Positions 1-10,803 of a stretch of DNA of 64,000 nucleotides are shown piece after piece. The stretch comes from Cycas panzhihuaensis (taxonomy: Eukaryota; Cycadophyta), in the NCBI GenBank assembly GCA_023213395.1, contig CM041465.1, positions 53,699,741 through 53,763,740 on the forward strand. The letters run 5' to 3'. Every line of letters begins with the position of its first letter. The first letter of the stretch is position 1. The notes under the pieces are model-generated. The model saw nothing but the letters and a program-made list of their open reading frames with translations. It had not been told where the DNA came from and did no database searches. The translations under genes were made by a program, and so were the position numbers.

Positions 1-2
1 CA

Positions 3-300
3 TTAGTAAAGAAACTGGGATTAAAAATACATGAACATCCAAAACCATATCCTCTTGGATGGATACAAAAAGATTCAGAGTTGTAGGTTACTCACCAATG
101 TAAGTTTAAATTTGTAATATTTGAAAAGTTCATTGATGAAGTTGAATGTGAGGTAGTCCCTTTGGATGTTTTTCAAGTTGTGTTTGGCAGCCCATATCTC
201 TATGATAGAGATGAAGTTCATCAAAGAAGGCTGAGAAAGATTCGACTCATCAAGGATGGGAAATCATATCTGATCAATGCATCAAAGCCACAAAAGAAGA
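3..300 (+). pseudogene. Element G retropepsin, C-terminal part
   Basis: Frame 3 reads a typical end of a plant gypsy aspartic protease: a KKLGL stretch followed by HPKPYPLGW and later VFGSPYLYDRD. The active-site DTG/DSG lies upstream of the window. The protease would cut the Gag-Pol polyprotein in the virus-like particle. A stop replaces a codon near position 86. The minus-strand reading frame over this region has no family resemblance and is a shadow. Confidence 0.65.
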
Positions 301-539
301 TTTCTCTCATATCTTCCCAATAAGCAAAAAGATTGATTAATGCTTGTAGTAAGTTTGTGCTGCTGATGATAAAGCAAAAGGTGGAAGAAAAAGAGCAAGC
401 GGAGTCCTTAATATAGGCACTGGATAAGAAGCAAGTGCAGTAGATTAAAGGACTAAGGAATAGGTACAATGATGTATTCCAAGAGCCAAAAGGGCTACCC
501 CCTAAAAGGGCAATTGAACATGAAATCTAGCTAGTTGCT

Positions 540-1390
540 GATTCACCTTTGCCAAATCTTAGTCTCTACCGAAACTCAGTTTTGGAGAATGAAGAGATTA
601 AGAGGCAGATCAAGAACTCTTGGAACAAGAAGTGATCAAGCTGAGTTGTTCCCCATGTGGTTCACCTATTGTTTTGGTGCTAAAGAAAGATGGAGGATGG
701 AGAATGTATATTGACTACCGGGCTTTGAATAAGATCACCATAAAGAATCGACATCCCTTACTATGGATAGATGACTTGTTGGACCACCGCAATGCAGAAG
801 ATATTTCAGCAAAATGGACCTAAAATCAGGCTACCATCAGGTTCGAATCTGAGAGGAGGATACTTGGAAGATAGCCTTCAAATCGAAGCAAGGATTATTC
901 GAATGGTTGGTGATGTCGTTTGGTCTGTGTAATGCACCTGCCACCTTCATGAGGTTGATGAATGAGGTATTAAGACCCTTCATTGATGACTTTGTAATTG
1001 TTTATCTAGATGATATTCTAATTTTTAGCTATACTTGGGAGGAGCACTTCCAACATGTCAAGCAAGTACTCAAAGTTCTCCAAGAGCAGTAGTTGAAACT
1101 AAATCTGAAGAAGTGTGAGTTTGGAAAGCAATCTCTCGTCTTCTCAGGTTTCATGGTTGGAGGAGGAGAATTGAAGATTCACCCAGCAAAGATTAAAGTC
1201 ATTCTTAATTGGCCCACACCCAAGACAATCACAGAGATAAGAAGTTTCATTGGTGCATGTCAATATTTAAGAAAATTTATTTTCAGATTCTCTCAAATTG
1301 TAGCACCTCTTCATGCATTGACGGGAGGACATGCAAAGTTTCATTGGGAGAATGAACAAGAAAAAGCTTTCAGGCTTTTGAAGAAGAAAT
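540..1390 (+). pseudogene. Element G reverse transcriptase
   Basis: Gypsy reverse transcriptase in broken pieces. Visible motifs in order: CGSPIVLVLKKDGGWRMYID (about 656-715), a RALNKIT segment, [10 protein letters not shown] (about 919) and the catalytic YLDD box at 1003-1014. The thumb and connection continue to about 1390 with LNWPTPK and RSFIGACQYLRKFI. The enzyme copies element RNA into DNA. The catalytic aspartates remain, but a frameshift between about 800 and 900 and a stop at 1090 break the frame. The 1090 stop is TAG where relatives carry glutamine. Confidence 0.85.
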
Positions 1391-1795
1391 TTTGTGAGGG
1401 ACCAGTGTTAGCTTTACCCTCGCTACAGAATCCATTTGAATTGGAGACTGATGCTTCAGGCTATGCCATGGGAGCAGTATTGAAGCAAGAAGGAAAATTG
1501 ATAACATACCATTTAGAGACATTTAATGGAACTGTCATAAACTACCCAACTTATGATAAGGAGCTCTATGCATTACACTAAGCAGTGAAGCATTGGAGAC
1601 CATATTTATTCAGAAAAGAAGTGGTCATCCACACTGACCACATGCCTTTGCAATTCTTACAGACTCAATCCAAATTGTAGCAGGCTAGGCACATGAAGTA
1701 GATGTCCTATTTGCAGCAGTTTTACATCGTGGTTAAATACAAGAAAGGAACAATAAATAAAATTGCAAACTTGCTGTCTAGACCTCCTTAACAGC
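1390..1795 (+). pseudogene. Element G RNase H
   Basis: Gypsy RNase H directly after RT. It begins with the catalytic segment FELETDASGYAMGAVL (about 1435-1480), continues with YPTYDKELYALH, and ends with HTDHMPLQFL and a distorted LLSRPP. The enzyme removes the RNA strand during reverse transcription. At least two TAG/TAA stops sit at family glutamine positions, for instance straight after ELYALH at 1579. No start codon is expected, as this is an internal polyprotein domain. Confidence 0.82.
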
Positions 1796-1959
1796 AAGGT
1801 ATTTCCAGATTGTTGGTAGCTATGCAATTTCAACCTTTCTACCATGATGAATATGTTGATTTGTACTTGAAAGATGAGGCATTCAAGCCTATCTTTGAGC
1901 AACTACAACAAGGAAAAGCAGTTGCAGATTTCCAACTGAAAGATGGCCTTCTTTTCAAG

Positions 1960-2700
1960 TAAGATAAGCTTTGCATTCCAAAGCATGCAGACCAAATGAA
2001 GTGGATAAGAGAAGCTCACACCTCTCGAGTTGCAGGACACTTTGGAGTGGGAAAGACATTGCTAAACTTGCAGTGATATATGTATTGGCCAAATATGCAG
2101 CAAGATGTGTACATCAGTACGAGGGTGTACATTATGTAGCACATCAAAGCTAGCCAATAGGAAGTTTAGATTATATATTCCACTTCTTGTTCTATCACAA
2201 CCATGGGAAAGTATCTCCATGGATTTTCTGGGAGGACTACCATGAATAAAAATGGTATGGATTATTTGTTTGTAGTTGTTGATCAATTCAGTAAAATGGT
2301 GATGTTGATTCCCTATAGAAAGACACATACAAGAGAAGACATAGCTAGATTATTTTTCCAGCATGTTTGTAAGTATTTTGGACTTCCTAACTCAATCATT
2401 TCTGATCGAGACAATAGATTTCTGAGTCATTTTTTGTAAACACTTTGGGGAATGATGGATACGAAGCTAAAGATGAGCACGGCTTTTTATCCTTAAACAG
2501 ATGGCCAAACTGAAGTTGTTAATAGGACATTGGTACAGTAGTTATGAGGATATAATGCCAAGCATCCTAAGACTTGGGATGAAAGTCTCCCATACTTGCA
2601 ATTTGCATTCAATAGAGCTATCCATAGCTCAACCTAGAAATCACCATTTGAGGTATGTTTGGGATTTCTACCTGCAAGTCCCTTCGATTTAGAATTTTCT
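1960..2700 (+). pseudogene. Element G integrase, zinc-binding and catalytic domains
   Basis: The zinc-binding part is seen near 1990-2110 as WIREAHTSRVAGHFGVGKT followed by an eroded cysteine pair. The catalytic core is clear from about 2203: KNGMDYLFVVVDQFSKMVML, then ISDRDNRFLSHF with the second catalytic Asp, then DGQTEVVNRTL with the catalytic Glu. Stops at 2438 and 2494 replace glutamine codons (the second inside the conserved YPQTDGQ). The enzyme would join element DNA to the host chromosome. Confidence 0.82.
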
Positions 2701-3290
2701 ACTCAACTTTTTGCAGGAAATGGAAAGGAGGAAGAAGGAGATGAAAAGGCACAAAGATTCTTGGAAAGAATCAGAAAAATCCATTAACAGGTTGAAGAGC
2801 AGCTTCAAAAATCTCAACAGAGATACAAACAGCGGCATGATACACATAGAACCAGCCATTCCTTTAAGGAAGTAGATAGAGTTTGGTTGCACCTCAGTAA
2901 GAAAAGATTGTAAGGTGAAGGCAAAAGGCTAAAGCCTATACGATGTGGTCCTTTTACAATCTTGAAGAAAATTAGGGAAAATGCTTTCTAGTTTGAACTT
3001 ACAGAATTCATGAAAATATATTCTGTAGTGAATATTGAAAATTTGAAGATGTTCAAGCCATCCATGTTGGATGAAGATGAAGATAGAGTTCCACTCTTAC
3101 CAAATCAAGAGGAGTTACGAATAGAGAAAGAGCAACCAATGCAAAATGATTGCATTCTTTAAAGGAAGCAGACCAAGACTCGAAGAGGCATAATCGAGTC
3201 ATTTAGAATTGCAGAAAAAGGATAAGTACCTAGCAAAGCAAAATGGTACAATAGGGAGATAGGGAAAATCAAATTCCCTCATCTACAACT
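2700..3290 (+). pseudogene. Element G integrase C-terminus with chromodomain-like tail
   Basis: After the core comes a GPF/Y-type module (KPIRCGPFTILKKIRENAF) and IYSVVNIENLKMF. The last 60 residues read KTRRGIIESFRIAEKG and PSKAKWYNREIGKIKFPHL. The spacing resembles a degenerate chromodomain, which would place G among chromoviruses, the clade that targets marked chromatin. The aromatic cage is not convincing, so the chromodomain call is an inference. Several stops interrupt it. Confidence 0.55.
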
Positions 3291-3317
3291 ATAAAGTTCA
3301 TGAGGCCATGAACTCCT

Positions 3318-3332
3318 AAAAAATGGGAGTTC
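3318..3332 (+). promoter_or_regulatory. Element G polypurine tract
   Basis: AAAAAATGGGAGTTC lies directly before the presumed LTR start TGATCCG at 3333. A purine run next to the 3' LTR primes plus-strand DNA synthesis. It follows the end of integrase by about 30 bases, as expected. Confidence 0.6.
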
Positions 3333-4489
3333 TGATCCGTTTTCAGTTTTTAAGTTCATAATACTCTTAAAATACCTTATTTTTCATGTTTATGATCTTC
3401 ATTTAGTAGAAAAATACCTTAAGAGGCTTTAAAAAATGCAAAAAAAATGTACAACTACAATTGCAACCAAGTGCAACCAAGTGCAACTAAGTGCTACCGG
3501 GTGGTCTACAACTGTAACTAAGTGCTACTGGGTGGTCTTCAAATATAACTAAGTACAATTGATTGGTTTATAAGTGCAATGAACTGCAACCACGTAGTTT
3601 GCAAGTGCAACGGTAAGAGAAATTAAGTGCAACTGCAGGTGCAACCGCTGCAGACCCAGATGCAACCACTGCGGACCCAAGTGCAACTCTGTGAAAATGG
3701 AAAATAGAAAAATTAAAAAATGGCAGCATTTTCGGCAAGCTAAACGAAGTCTGTTTTGCACAAAATTTTAGGAGGATCTTTTCACACATGTCCTCTACAC
3801 GATTAAAGAGAAAAACCTCCTAATTCAATGGATTTAATCAAGATTTCTTTAATCATTTTGAATCCGTTGGAGAACGAAAAAATAGAAACCTCATTACAGA
3901 ATAAAAACACATTATAGGGTTTTATAATGGAGTATCTTAGCACAAAGGACAAAGAGAGAGGACGCATGTAGCCATAGACATAGTACATGGAGCAAGATCT
4001 GAGAAAAGTTGTCTAAAATTACTTTATGAAAAGAGAGAATGGCTCTAAAAATAGAAATTCTGCATAAGAGAGAAAAAGGAACAGAAGTGCAATGAAACAA
4101 CACCCAAAATCCATTGTGGGGATCATGAAGGAGCCTAAGAAATTGAAGTTACAGTCGAGGGAGGAAAATAGCAGTAGCAGCAGTCCAAGAAAGAGATACT
4201 AGCAAGATTTCTTCACCAAGAAAAGAGATTTTTGGTTATCGGCAACCAAAACTCTATGCAAACTTCAAAGACAGTGGTTCCAAAGAATGTGCAACAGCTC
4301 AAGAAGCGTCCAACACTCAGTTCTTCTCTCCCAACTTACTATAGCAGTCCTTTACATGCTTAATAGAGCACAAAAAGAAGGAATTTTGTAAGAAAATTTA
4401 AAATATCCTCAAATTTATGTAATATTATTGTAAATTTATTCTGGATTTGTTTCAATTAGATTAAGTCTTCACTTTTTCATTCAAATTCA
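3333..4489 (+). repeat. Element G 3' LTR
   Basis: The LTR starts TGATCCG after the polypurine tract and runs about 1.15 kb with no coding content. It holds short tandem repeats (3485-3577 and 3640-3681). The 5' partner is outside the window, so identity cannot be measured. The right edge is inferred: CA at 4488-4489 just precedes sequence that reads in the copia frame. Confidence 0.55.
3485..3577 (+). repeat. 31-bp tandem repeat, 3 units, in G LTR
   Basis: Three head-to-tail units start at 3485, 3516 and 3547, each opening AACTAAGT and carrying a GGGTGGT-like core (eroded in unit 3). The spacing is exactly 31 bases. A second small array of 21-bp units starts at 3640 and 3661 (TGCAACCRCTGCRGACCCA). 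Tandem motifs in the U3 of an LTR may be enhancer-like, but that is inference. Confidence 0.75.
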
Positions 4490-4539
4490 GATTAGAAGCT
4501 AACTATGTTGATGATGACTCTACTTTTACCACAACCCTA

Positions 4540-5400
4540 ACTCCTTAAACATTATCCCAAGCGACCCTATGGCATGCTCGTATGGGTCATATCAAAATTG
4601 ATTATTTAAGAGAACTACATGCCAATCTTCCTAGTATACCTAGGCTCTCCTCTAAGTCTTTCAAATATGAAGCATGTATCATTGCCAAATCGTAAAGACA
4701 ACCATTTCCTCATAGTCAGTAGAAATCTAGCCAACCTTTATAGCTTGTATACTTAGATATGTATGATCCTATACCCATACTTTCTCTCAAATAGAATTGC
4801 TACTATATTACTTTTATTGATGATTTTACTAGGAAAGTATGGGTTGCTTTTCTTATAAAGAAAGATGAATCTTTTTCTATATTTCAAGCTTTTAAGGCCC
4901 ACATGGAAAATGAATTTGGATTCAAGATCAAAATACTCAAGACTGACAATGGTGGCAAATACACATCTAATGAGTTTAAATCATATCTACGTCAACATAG
5001 AATCAAACATCATACCACTATTATAGGTACACCCTATCAAAATGGAGTTGTCGAGCACATGAATAGGACCATCATAAACATGGCTCATGCTATGATAGTA
5101 TATAAGAATGTCCCTATCTATCTTTGGGTTGATGTTATTTGAATTGTTGTGTATTGCATTAACACTATTAGTCCCTCCAAGATCGACCTCTGTCCACATG
5201 AAATGTGGTATGGACAAACCCCCTCTATCTCCCACTTCAAAAATTTTGGCTCTACTTGTTAGGCTTACATTCTAGAGGAACACAGAAATAAGATTCAGGA
5301 TAGAGCCCTTAAAGGCATCTTTGTTAGATACCTTATGGACAAAAAGAGGTATAAGGTTTCCATACCTTCATAGTGTAAAATCATCACCACTAGAGATGTT
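4540..5400 (+). pseudogene. Element A copia pre-integrase and integrase
   Basis: Reads the pre-integrase zinc-binding segment (LWHARMGHIKIDYLREL, about 4569-4620), then the integrase core: FIDDFTRKVWVAFL (about 4819), LKTDNGGKYTSNEF (about 4930) with the second catalytic Asp, and TPYQNGVVEHMNRTI (about 5028) with the catalytic Glu. The tail ends GIFVRYLMDKKRYKVSIP. Integrase preceding RT is diagnostic of Ty1/copia. Stops at 4694 and 5142 and others kill the frame, mostly at glutamine or arginine codons. Confidence 0.87.
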
Positions 5401-5800
5401 ATCTTTACATAAACTGAAGATCAATTACTCAGACTTGACTTTAAGATGCCTTCATATTTATTTAATGATACTATTAAATTTGATGTCTAGATTCAAAAAT
5501 TTAGGGGGGGAGGTACTCAACAGTTACTCAGAATCTTGGAATTTGATAATAGAGCCGTAGAGGATACAAGTTGTGACTCCCAGCCAATGTGTATACATCT
5601 AATGTCGATCATTTACAAATAGCTAAGTTGACAAAGGTAAAGCCATAGTAAAAGGACCATCTTCTCTAACATCAGTAGGTGGCCCATCTTCTCCAGCATC
5701 ATCAACTTCCTCCATGCCAAATATTTCACATTATCCTTTTCAGGATCAAAATAAAGATAAACGGCTGTGGAAATGAAAACCTCATTTCCAACTTGAGGTT
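5400..5800 (+). pseudogene. Element A integrase-RT linker
   Basis: Low-conservation region between the integrase tail and RT. Fragments of the usual linker can be read: RDVIF near 5390, an IKFDV stretch near 5477, and a serine-rich stretch (GPSSLTS, GPSSPAS) near 5660-5720. The same linker exists on the minus strand in element C (10336-10798), which supports the family link. No separate gene is seen here. Confidence 0.55.
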
Positions 5801-5803
5801 TTT

Positions 5804-6890
5804 GTGAAACCCCAGCTACACAAGGACATGCAACCAGATGAGGTAGGTAAAATAGACACTAGAAGTTCCCATAGAGTAAGGATGCATGAATCACTTTCTT
5901 TTGAGCTTGAACTAGTAGAACTACACTTTTCTCTTAATGAAGAGCCTTTAATATACCAAGAATCTATAAAGTATACAGCTTTGAGAAATGCCATGAATGA
6001 AGAGTCTCAATCTCTTATCAAGAACAGTATATGGGAGCTTGTTGATCTACCACTTAGAAGAAAGGTAGTTCAAAATAAATGGGTGTTTAAAAACAAGTAT
6101 AGATTAGATAGCACCCTAGAAAAACACAAGGCATGGCTAGTAGCAAAATGATTCATATAAAAGGAAGGCATTGACTACACTAAAATCTTTGATCTTACAA
6201 CTAAGTATCCTATAATTAAAACTCTTATAGCCTTGGCTACTCAACAGGGTTGGAAAATCCACTAACTCGATGTTAAGACCGCATTTCTCAATGGGGAACT
6301 TAAAGAAGAACTTTACATGGCTCAGCCAGAAGGATACAAGATTGTTGGTTATGAGCATAAGGTTTGTAGGCTTAGAAAGTCCTTATACGACTTAAAGTAA
6401 GCCCCTTGTACTTGATTTACCAAGTTGTCTGAAAGAATAAGGCAACTTGGATATGAGGTTTGTGACTATTAAGATATTAATGCAACATTATTTATCAAGC
6501 ACCAAAATGATCAAGTCACTTACCTCTTAATCTTTATTGATGATATACTAATAATAGAGAATAGTGAATAAGCAATCAGCCAGTTGAATAAGGACCTTGC
6601 TAAAACTTTTGAATTGTTTGACCTTGAGTTGATGAAATGTTACTTAGAAATTGAAGTAACTCAAAAGAATGGCAAAATTTTTCTCTCTCAAGTAAAATAT
6701 ATCAACGATCTTTTGACAAAGTTTTAGTTGGAAGGTGCTTGACTAATGGATATACCTATGGAACTTAATATTAAACTCTCAGCTAATGGTAATACTAGGG
6801 AGGTAGATGAAACACTCTATAGGCAACTTGTAAGTAGTCTCATCTATATACTACCAATACAAGGCTAGATATTGCACACTCTATCGACAT
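5804..6890 (+). pseudogene. Element A copia reverse transcriptase
   Basis: Starts with NAMNEESQSLIKNSIWELVD, continues through [32 protein letters not shown] (about 6280-6340), LRKSLYDLK and the catalytic FIDD box near 6533-6544. The connection reads DLELMKCYLEIEVTQKNGKI. About ten in-frame stops occur, nearly all TAG or TAA at glutamine positions (for example directly after SLYDLK, where copia proteins have QAPR). A frameshift lies near 6845. The domain matches element C residue for residue over most of its length. Confidence 0.88.
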
Positions 6891-6939
6891 TCTTGTAAGA
6901 TTCATGATAAATCCTAAGTAGAATCATTGGTAAGCTGTA

Positions 6940-7122
6940 ACACGAGTGTTGAGGTACCTAAAGATGACCAACAAATATGGTCTGTTGTATGAGCCTAATA
7001 CAGAATTTAAACTTTATGCATACATAGACTCAGACTTTGTCGAAGATAAAGATAGAGAAAGATCTATGTCTGGGTACATAACATTTCTTAGAACAACACC
7101 AATATCATGGAGATCTAGACAG
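6940..7122 (+). pseudogene. Element A RNase H, N-terminal part
   Basis: Reads LRYLKMTNKYGLLYEPN, AYIDSDFVEDKDRERSMSGY and ISWRSRQ, the copia RNase H start with its first catalytic Asp in the DSD motif. The reading stops exactly where the LTR of element B begins at 7123. The missing C-terminal half is found 12.7 kb downstream at 19858. Confidence 0.9.
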
Positions 7123-7551
7123 TGTTGGAGTTAATCATCATCACTCCACTCCCACCTTTCCAACTAGGATTGTACACCTCATCAACTTTAATTTAGATAT
7201 GTGATGCTCAACATGTCAAGGTAAGTTAAGGTAAGTTTAACTTTGAGTTAAGTTAGTTTAATTTAAGTTAAGTTAATATTATTTTATTATTATTTTGAAT
7301 TCATGGGTTGAAGAGTTTTCCTCCTCTCTCAAATTATAAATATTGAGGGGTGTGCAACCCTAGTGTCTTTAGACACCGCCCTTATTTGGAAAATTTGTAA
7401 TGCTCACTTTTTATAATGGCTTGAATATAATGATTTCATGTTTATACAACTATGATTCTATTGTGATACATTGATGTATTAATGCAATATTGATTCATGG
7501 TTATTTGATATATGTTCTGCCCTATTCTCCTGCAAATATATATTTCCTACA
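7123..7551 (+). repeat. Element B 5' LTR
   Basis: 429 bp, beginning TGTTGGAGTTAAT and ending TTTCCTACA. It matches 19424-19852 over its whole length at about 92%, and most differences are transitions. A TATAAATA box lies at 7335-7342, followed about 30 bases on by the likely transcript start. The primer site follows the LTR end by two bases. Confidence 0.93.
7335..7342 (+). promoter_or_regulatory. TATA box in B 5' LTR
   Basis: TATAAATA in the middle of the LTR, kept unchanged at 19636-19643 in the 3' copy although nearby positions differ. The position fits the U3 promoter of the element. Confidence 0.6.
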
Positions 7552-7553
7552 TT

Positions 7554-7570
7554 TGGTATCAGAGTATGCG
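7554..7570 (+). promoter_or_regulatory. Element B primer binding site (initiator Met-tRNA)
   Basis: TGGTATCAGAGTATGCG, two bases after the LTR. TGGTATCAGAG is complementary to the 3' end of plant initiator Met-tRNA, the usual copia primer. Confidence 0.85.
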
Positions 7571-7932
7571 ATTGCTGATCTGTAAAGTTTTTTGAAAAAG
7601 AAAGAAGATTTTGAGGCAGATTTACTCAAGGAAGCAAAATACTAGTTATACTTATTTTCAGCACAAAATTTTTAGTAGTTTTCATATATTTTTCAATAGA
7701 TTTGCTTATTATTAAGATATATTTATGCTATAATAAGTATATTTCTGATTTTTTCACAGATTTGTGCAGATTTATGAAGGATTTCAGCTACAAGCTATAG
7801 TTTTTCAAAGATGTGTGAAGGAGATTAGTAGTAAGCTATATTTACTCAAGTTTTTTTCTTAGACTTATCTTTCTTCAGATTTACATATTTTACCATACAT
7901 TTCATCATTTCTTAGCAGTTTTTTGTCTACTT
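7571..7932 (+). other. Element B leader, first part (non-coding)
   Basis: AT-rich with repeated short words of the type TTTCAGATTTRC and AGATCTAC. It resumes after element C at 13918. No gene is seen. Confidence 0.7.
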
Positions 7933-8244
7933 TGAAAGAATGATGGATCTAAGAGATAAATCACTCACATGCACATAATGGCAATGGAGAATGAAAATGA
8001 AGATGAAACAAGATATGAGAGCAAGCTTGGAGGTAGGAATAAATAATTACTCCCTCCTTGAGATTTCACCTTTTATTATTGAGGGTGAGCATTAGGGTTA
8101 GGATTTTCCTGCCTAATGACATGAGCCTAAAATTACATCTAAATGCACATAAAGTATATTTCATTAAGAGACTAATACTAATAATATATCATAAGGTCAC
8201 ATAATTAATCTACACAAATGACCTTGATACATTAACCTCTTTCA
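7933..8244 (-). repeat. Element C 3' LTR
   Basis: On the plus strand it runs TGAAAGAATGATGG to CCTCTTTCA, so it begins TGAAAGAGGTTAATG in element sense. It pairs with 13601-13912 at about 93%. It is related to the A 3' LTR (20657-20954), which opens TGAAAAAGGTTAAC. Confidence 0.93.
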
Positions 8245-8260
8245 AATCCCCCATTAATGG
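8245..8260 (-). promoter_or_regulatory. Element C polypurine tract
   Basis: On the minus strand AATGGGGGATT ends against the LTR start. It is the plus-strand primer site of a minus-strand element and fixes the orientation. Confidence 0.75.
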
Positions 8261-8808
8261 TGGAAGGTCATTTTCAGAAAATCTATTCTATGAGGTCTTT
8301 ATTTGAGCCTCATTATTACATTGAAATTCTAAATGACACTTTTGTGGGAAAACCCTCATGGGGAATAAAAACCCATGAACTTTCTAAGATCTATAGCCCC
8401 TTTTATAAATCAAAATGGCTAAGGTGGCTCTTTGATGTAGCTTGATAGCCAAGTAGATTAAATGTGTAGCTTAATCTGCTAAGTCTCCATATACTATTTG
8501 GTCATCCCCTATGCCCTTTTGGGTTTTTGTAAGTTCTGATTTTCCAAAACAAGTACAACCCTTATCCTTCCATGCTCACATGGGGTTTTCACAAAGAGGA
8601 TAGTGCAGAGACTTACTCTTATTCTTATGTGCCCACAAGGGGTTTTCACGAAGAGAATAGAGTATGATGACCCTGTTGCCATCTTCTTTGATTAATCGAA
8701 GATGGAGGCCATAAGGCTGAGCTGCCTTCAGAACTATTCAAACTTCACCCTTTGCAATGGTTTGGTAAAGATATCATCCACTTGATCTGCTATGGGACAA
8801 TAATCTAA
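8261..8808 (-). other. Element C 3' UTR with 57-bp spaced direct repeat
   Basis: Non-coding stretch between the RNase H stop and the polypurine tract. It contains GGGGTTTTCA (plus strand) at 8582 and 8639, 57 bases apart and each followed by a similar AAGAGRATA tail. The A element shows the same pair, also 57 apart (20267 and 20324). Confidence 0.65.
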
Positions 8809-9240
8809 TTAAATTATGCTATCATGAACAAGTTCCCTAATCCTGTGGACTTTCGTACTTATGTGTTTTGTATGATCATGAAATACAGGATTTTTTGCCA
8901 TGTATATTGCTGATTGATTATCCACATGAAGACTCATAGGACTTGTTTGGGTGATATTCAATATTTCCAATAATTTTCTCAGCCATATCACCTCTTTATT
9001 GGTCTTAGAAGCAGCAATGTATTCAGCTTTGACAGTTGAATCTACAACTATCTTCTGTCTTCTGGATCTCCATGATATTAGTACTATTCCAAGAAATGTT
9101 ACATACCTAGACATAGATCTTTCTGTATCTTTATCTCCTGCAAAGTCTGAGTCTGTGTATGCAGAAAGCTTGAAGTCTGAATTAGGTTCATACAACAGAC
9201 CATATTTGCTGGTCATCTTAAGGTATCTCAACACTCGCAC
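8809..9240 (-). pseudogene. Element C copia RNase H
   Basis: 143-codon open stretch: LRYLKMTSKYGLLYEPN, AYTDSDFAGDKD with the catalytic Asp pair, VKAEYIAAS with the catalytic Glu, and DNQSAIYMAKNPVFHDHTKH near the end. It is nearly intact and gives the continuous version of the RNase H that is split in element A. A TAA at the position of a family glutamine ends the open stretch. Confidence 0.9.
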
Positions 9241-9246
9241 TACTGC

Positions 9247-10335
9247 CTACCAATGATTTTGTTTAGGATTTGTCATATAACGAGCAAGAATGCCAATAGA
9301 GTGTATAATATCCGGCCTTGTATTAGTAGTGTAGATGAGACTACCTACAAGTTTCCTATAGAGTGTTACATCTGCCTCCCTAGTGTCACCTTCAGCTAAG
9401 AGTTTGGTGTTAAGATCCATAGGCAACATCAATGGTCGAGCATCTTCTAATTGGAACTTGGTTAGAAGACCATTGATGTATTTTTCTTGGGAGAGGAAAA
9501 TTTTTCCATTCTTTTGTATTACTTCAATTTCCAAGTAATATTTCATCAAATCGAGGTCAGACAATTCGAACATTTTTCCAAGGTCCTTTTTCAGTTGGCT
9601 TATTGCCTATTCACTATTACCCATTACTAGTATGTCATCCACAAAGATTATGAGATAAGAGACTTTATCCTTATGGTGCTTAATAAATAATGTTGCATCA
9701 ATATCTTGATAGTCACAAACCTCGTATCCAAGTTACCTCATCCTTTTAGACAACTTGGCAAACCAAACGCGAGGGGATTGTTTAAGGCCATATAAGGACT
9801 TTCTGAGCCTGTAAACCTTATGCTCTTGACCTTTGATCTCATATCCTTCTGGTTGAGCCATGTAAATTTTTTCTTTAAGATCTCCATTGAGAAATGCAGT
9901 CTTAATATCGAGTTAGTGGATTTTCCAACCCTGCTGAGCAGCCAAGGCCACAAGAGTTCTAATTGTAGGTAACTTGGTTTTTGGTGCAAAGACTTCAGTG
10001 TAGTCGATGCCTTCCCTTTGTGTAAATCCTTTAGCTACCAACCTCGCCTTCTATTTTTTAAGGGTGCCGTTTAATCTATATTTATTTTTTAACACCCATT
10101 TATTTTGAACTGCCTTTCTACCAAGTGGTAGATCAACGAGCTCCCATGTACTATTCTTGTTAAGAGATTGGTATTCTTCATTCATAGCATTTCTCCAAAT
10201 TGTATACTTTACAACTTCTTGGTACGTTAAGGGCTCTTCATTAAGAGTAAGGTGCAATTTTGCTAGTTCAATCTTAATATATAATGATTCCTGCATCCTT
10301 ACTCTATGGGCACTTTGAGTGCTAGTTTTGCCCAC
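9247..10335 (-). pseudogene. Element C copia reverse transcriptase
   Basis: Reads [71 protein letters not shown] and the catalytic FVDD box (9634-9645), then EIEVIQKNGKIFLSQEKYIN. Five in-frame stops are seen over RT and RNase H in one frame, and every one is TAA or TAG where the family has CAA or CAG. The enzyme looks otherwise conserved, so C was functional or mobilised in trans fairly recently compared with A. Confidence 0.9.
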
Positions 10336-10798
10336 CTCATCTGGTCGTATGTCCTTATTGAGCTGGCGGGCTTCTCGAGATCCTCAAGTTGGGAATGATG
10401 TCCTTATTTCCCCAACTTCTTGGTTCTTATCATGTTTGTTAAAATGATTATTTTGTGAGGAGGATGTTGATGTGCCTAAGGAAGATGGCCCTTCTACCAT
10501 TGTTTCATCTTTATCAACTAAAGGTGGAGAGGATGGTTCTTCTATAATGGCTTTGCCTTTGTCAACTCTGTTATCTTCAAAAGATGGTGATAGATGTGCA
10601 CTCATTTATTCAGAGTCACAACTTGTATCCTCCAAGTCTCTATTGTCAGCTTCCAACATTTGGAGTAATTTATGTCTGTCCCCCCTCCCCAAATTTTGGA
10701 ATTTGAACATCATACTTGATAACATTATTGTAATGACGTGAGGGTACTATGGAGTCTAATTTAAGTAACTGATCCTCTATCTCCGCAAAAATGACATC
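10336..10798 (-). pseudogene. Element C integrase-RT linker
   Basis: Serine-rich linker: ASSSSQNNHFNKHDKNQEV-like and IIEEPSSPP stretches, then TRDVIFAEIEDQLLKLD near the end, the usual copia sequence after the integrase tail. It is interrupted at 10799 by the solo LTR. The upstream integrase tail resumes at 13325. Confidence 0.7.
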
Positions 10799-10803
10799 TC
10801 TGG

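Larger units (their letters stand above)
1..4489 (+). mobile_element. Element G: Ty3/gypsy retrotransposon, 5' end outside window
   Basis: Plus-strand gypsy remnant reading protease tail, reverse transcriptase, RNase H, integrase, a chromodomain-like tail, polypurine tract and 3' LTR. The domain order PR-RT-RH-INT is that of Ty3/gypsy. The 5' LTR and gag lie left of the window. Many in-frame stops show it is dead. Its 3' LTR runs up to the copia A sequence, so G is probably inserted in A, with the rest of A to the left. The right end is placed at about 4489 from a CA dinucleotide and the first copia-like residues; it may be off by tens of bases. Confidence 0.85.

Noticed and set aside
221-469. 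Minus-strand frame over the G protease
   Set aside because: Shadow of the plus-strand retropepsin reading.
8951-9256. Plus-strand frame of 101 codons
   Set aside because: Antisense shadow of the element C RNase H.
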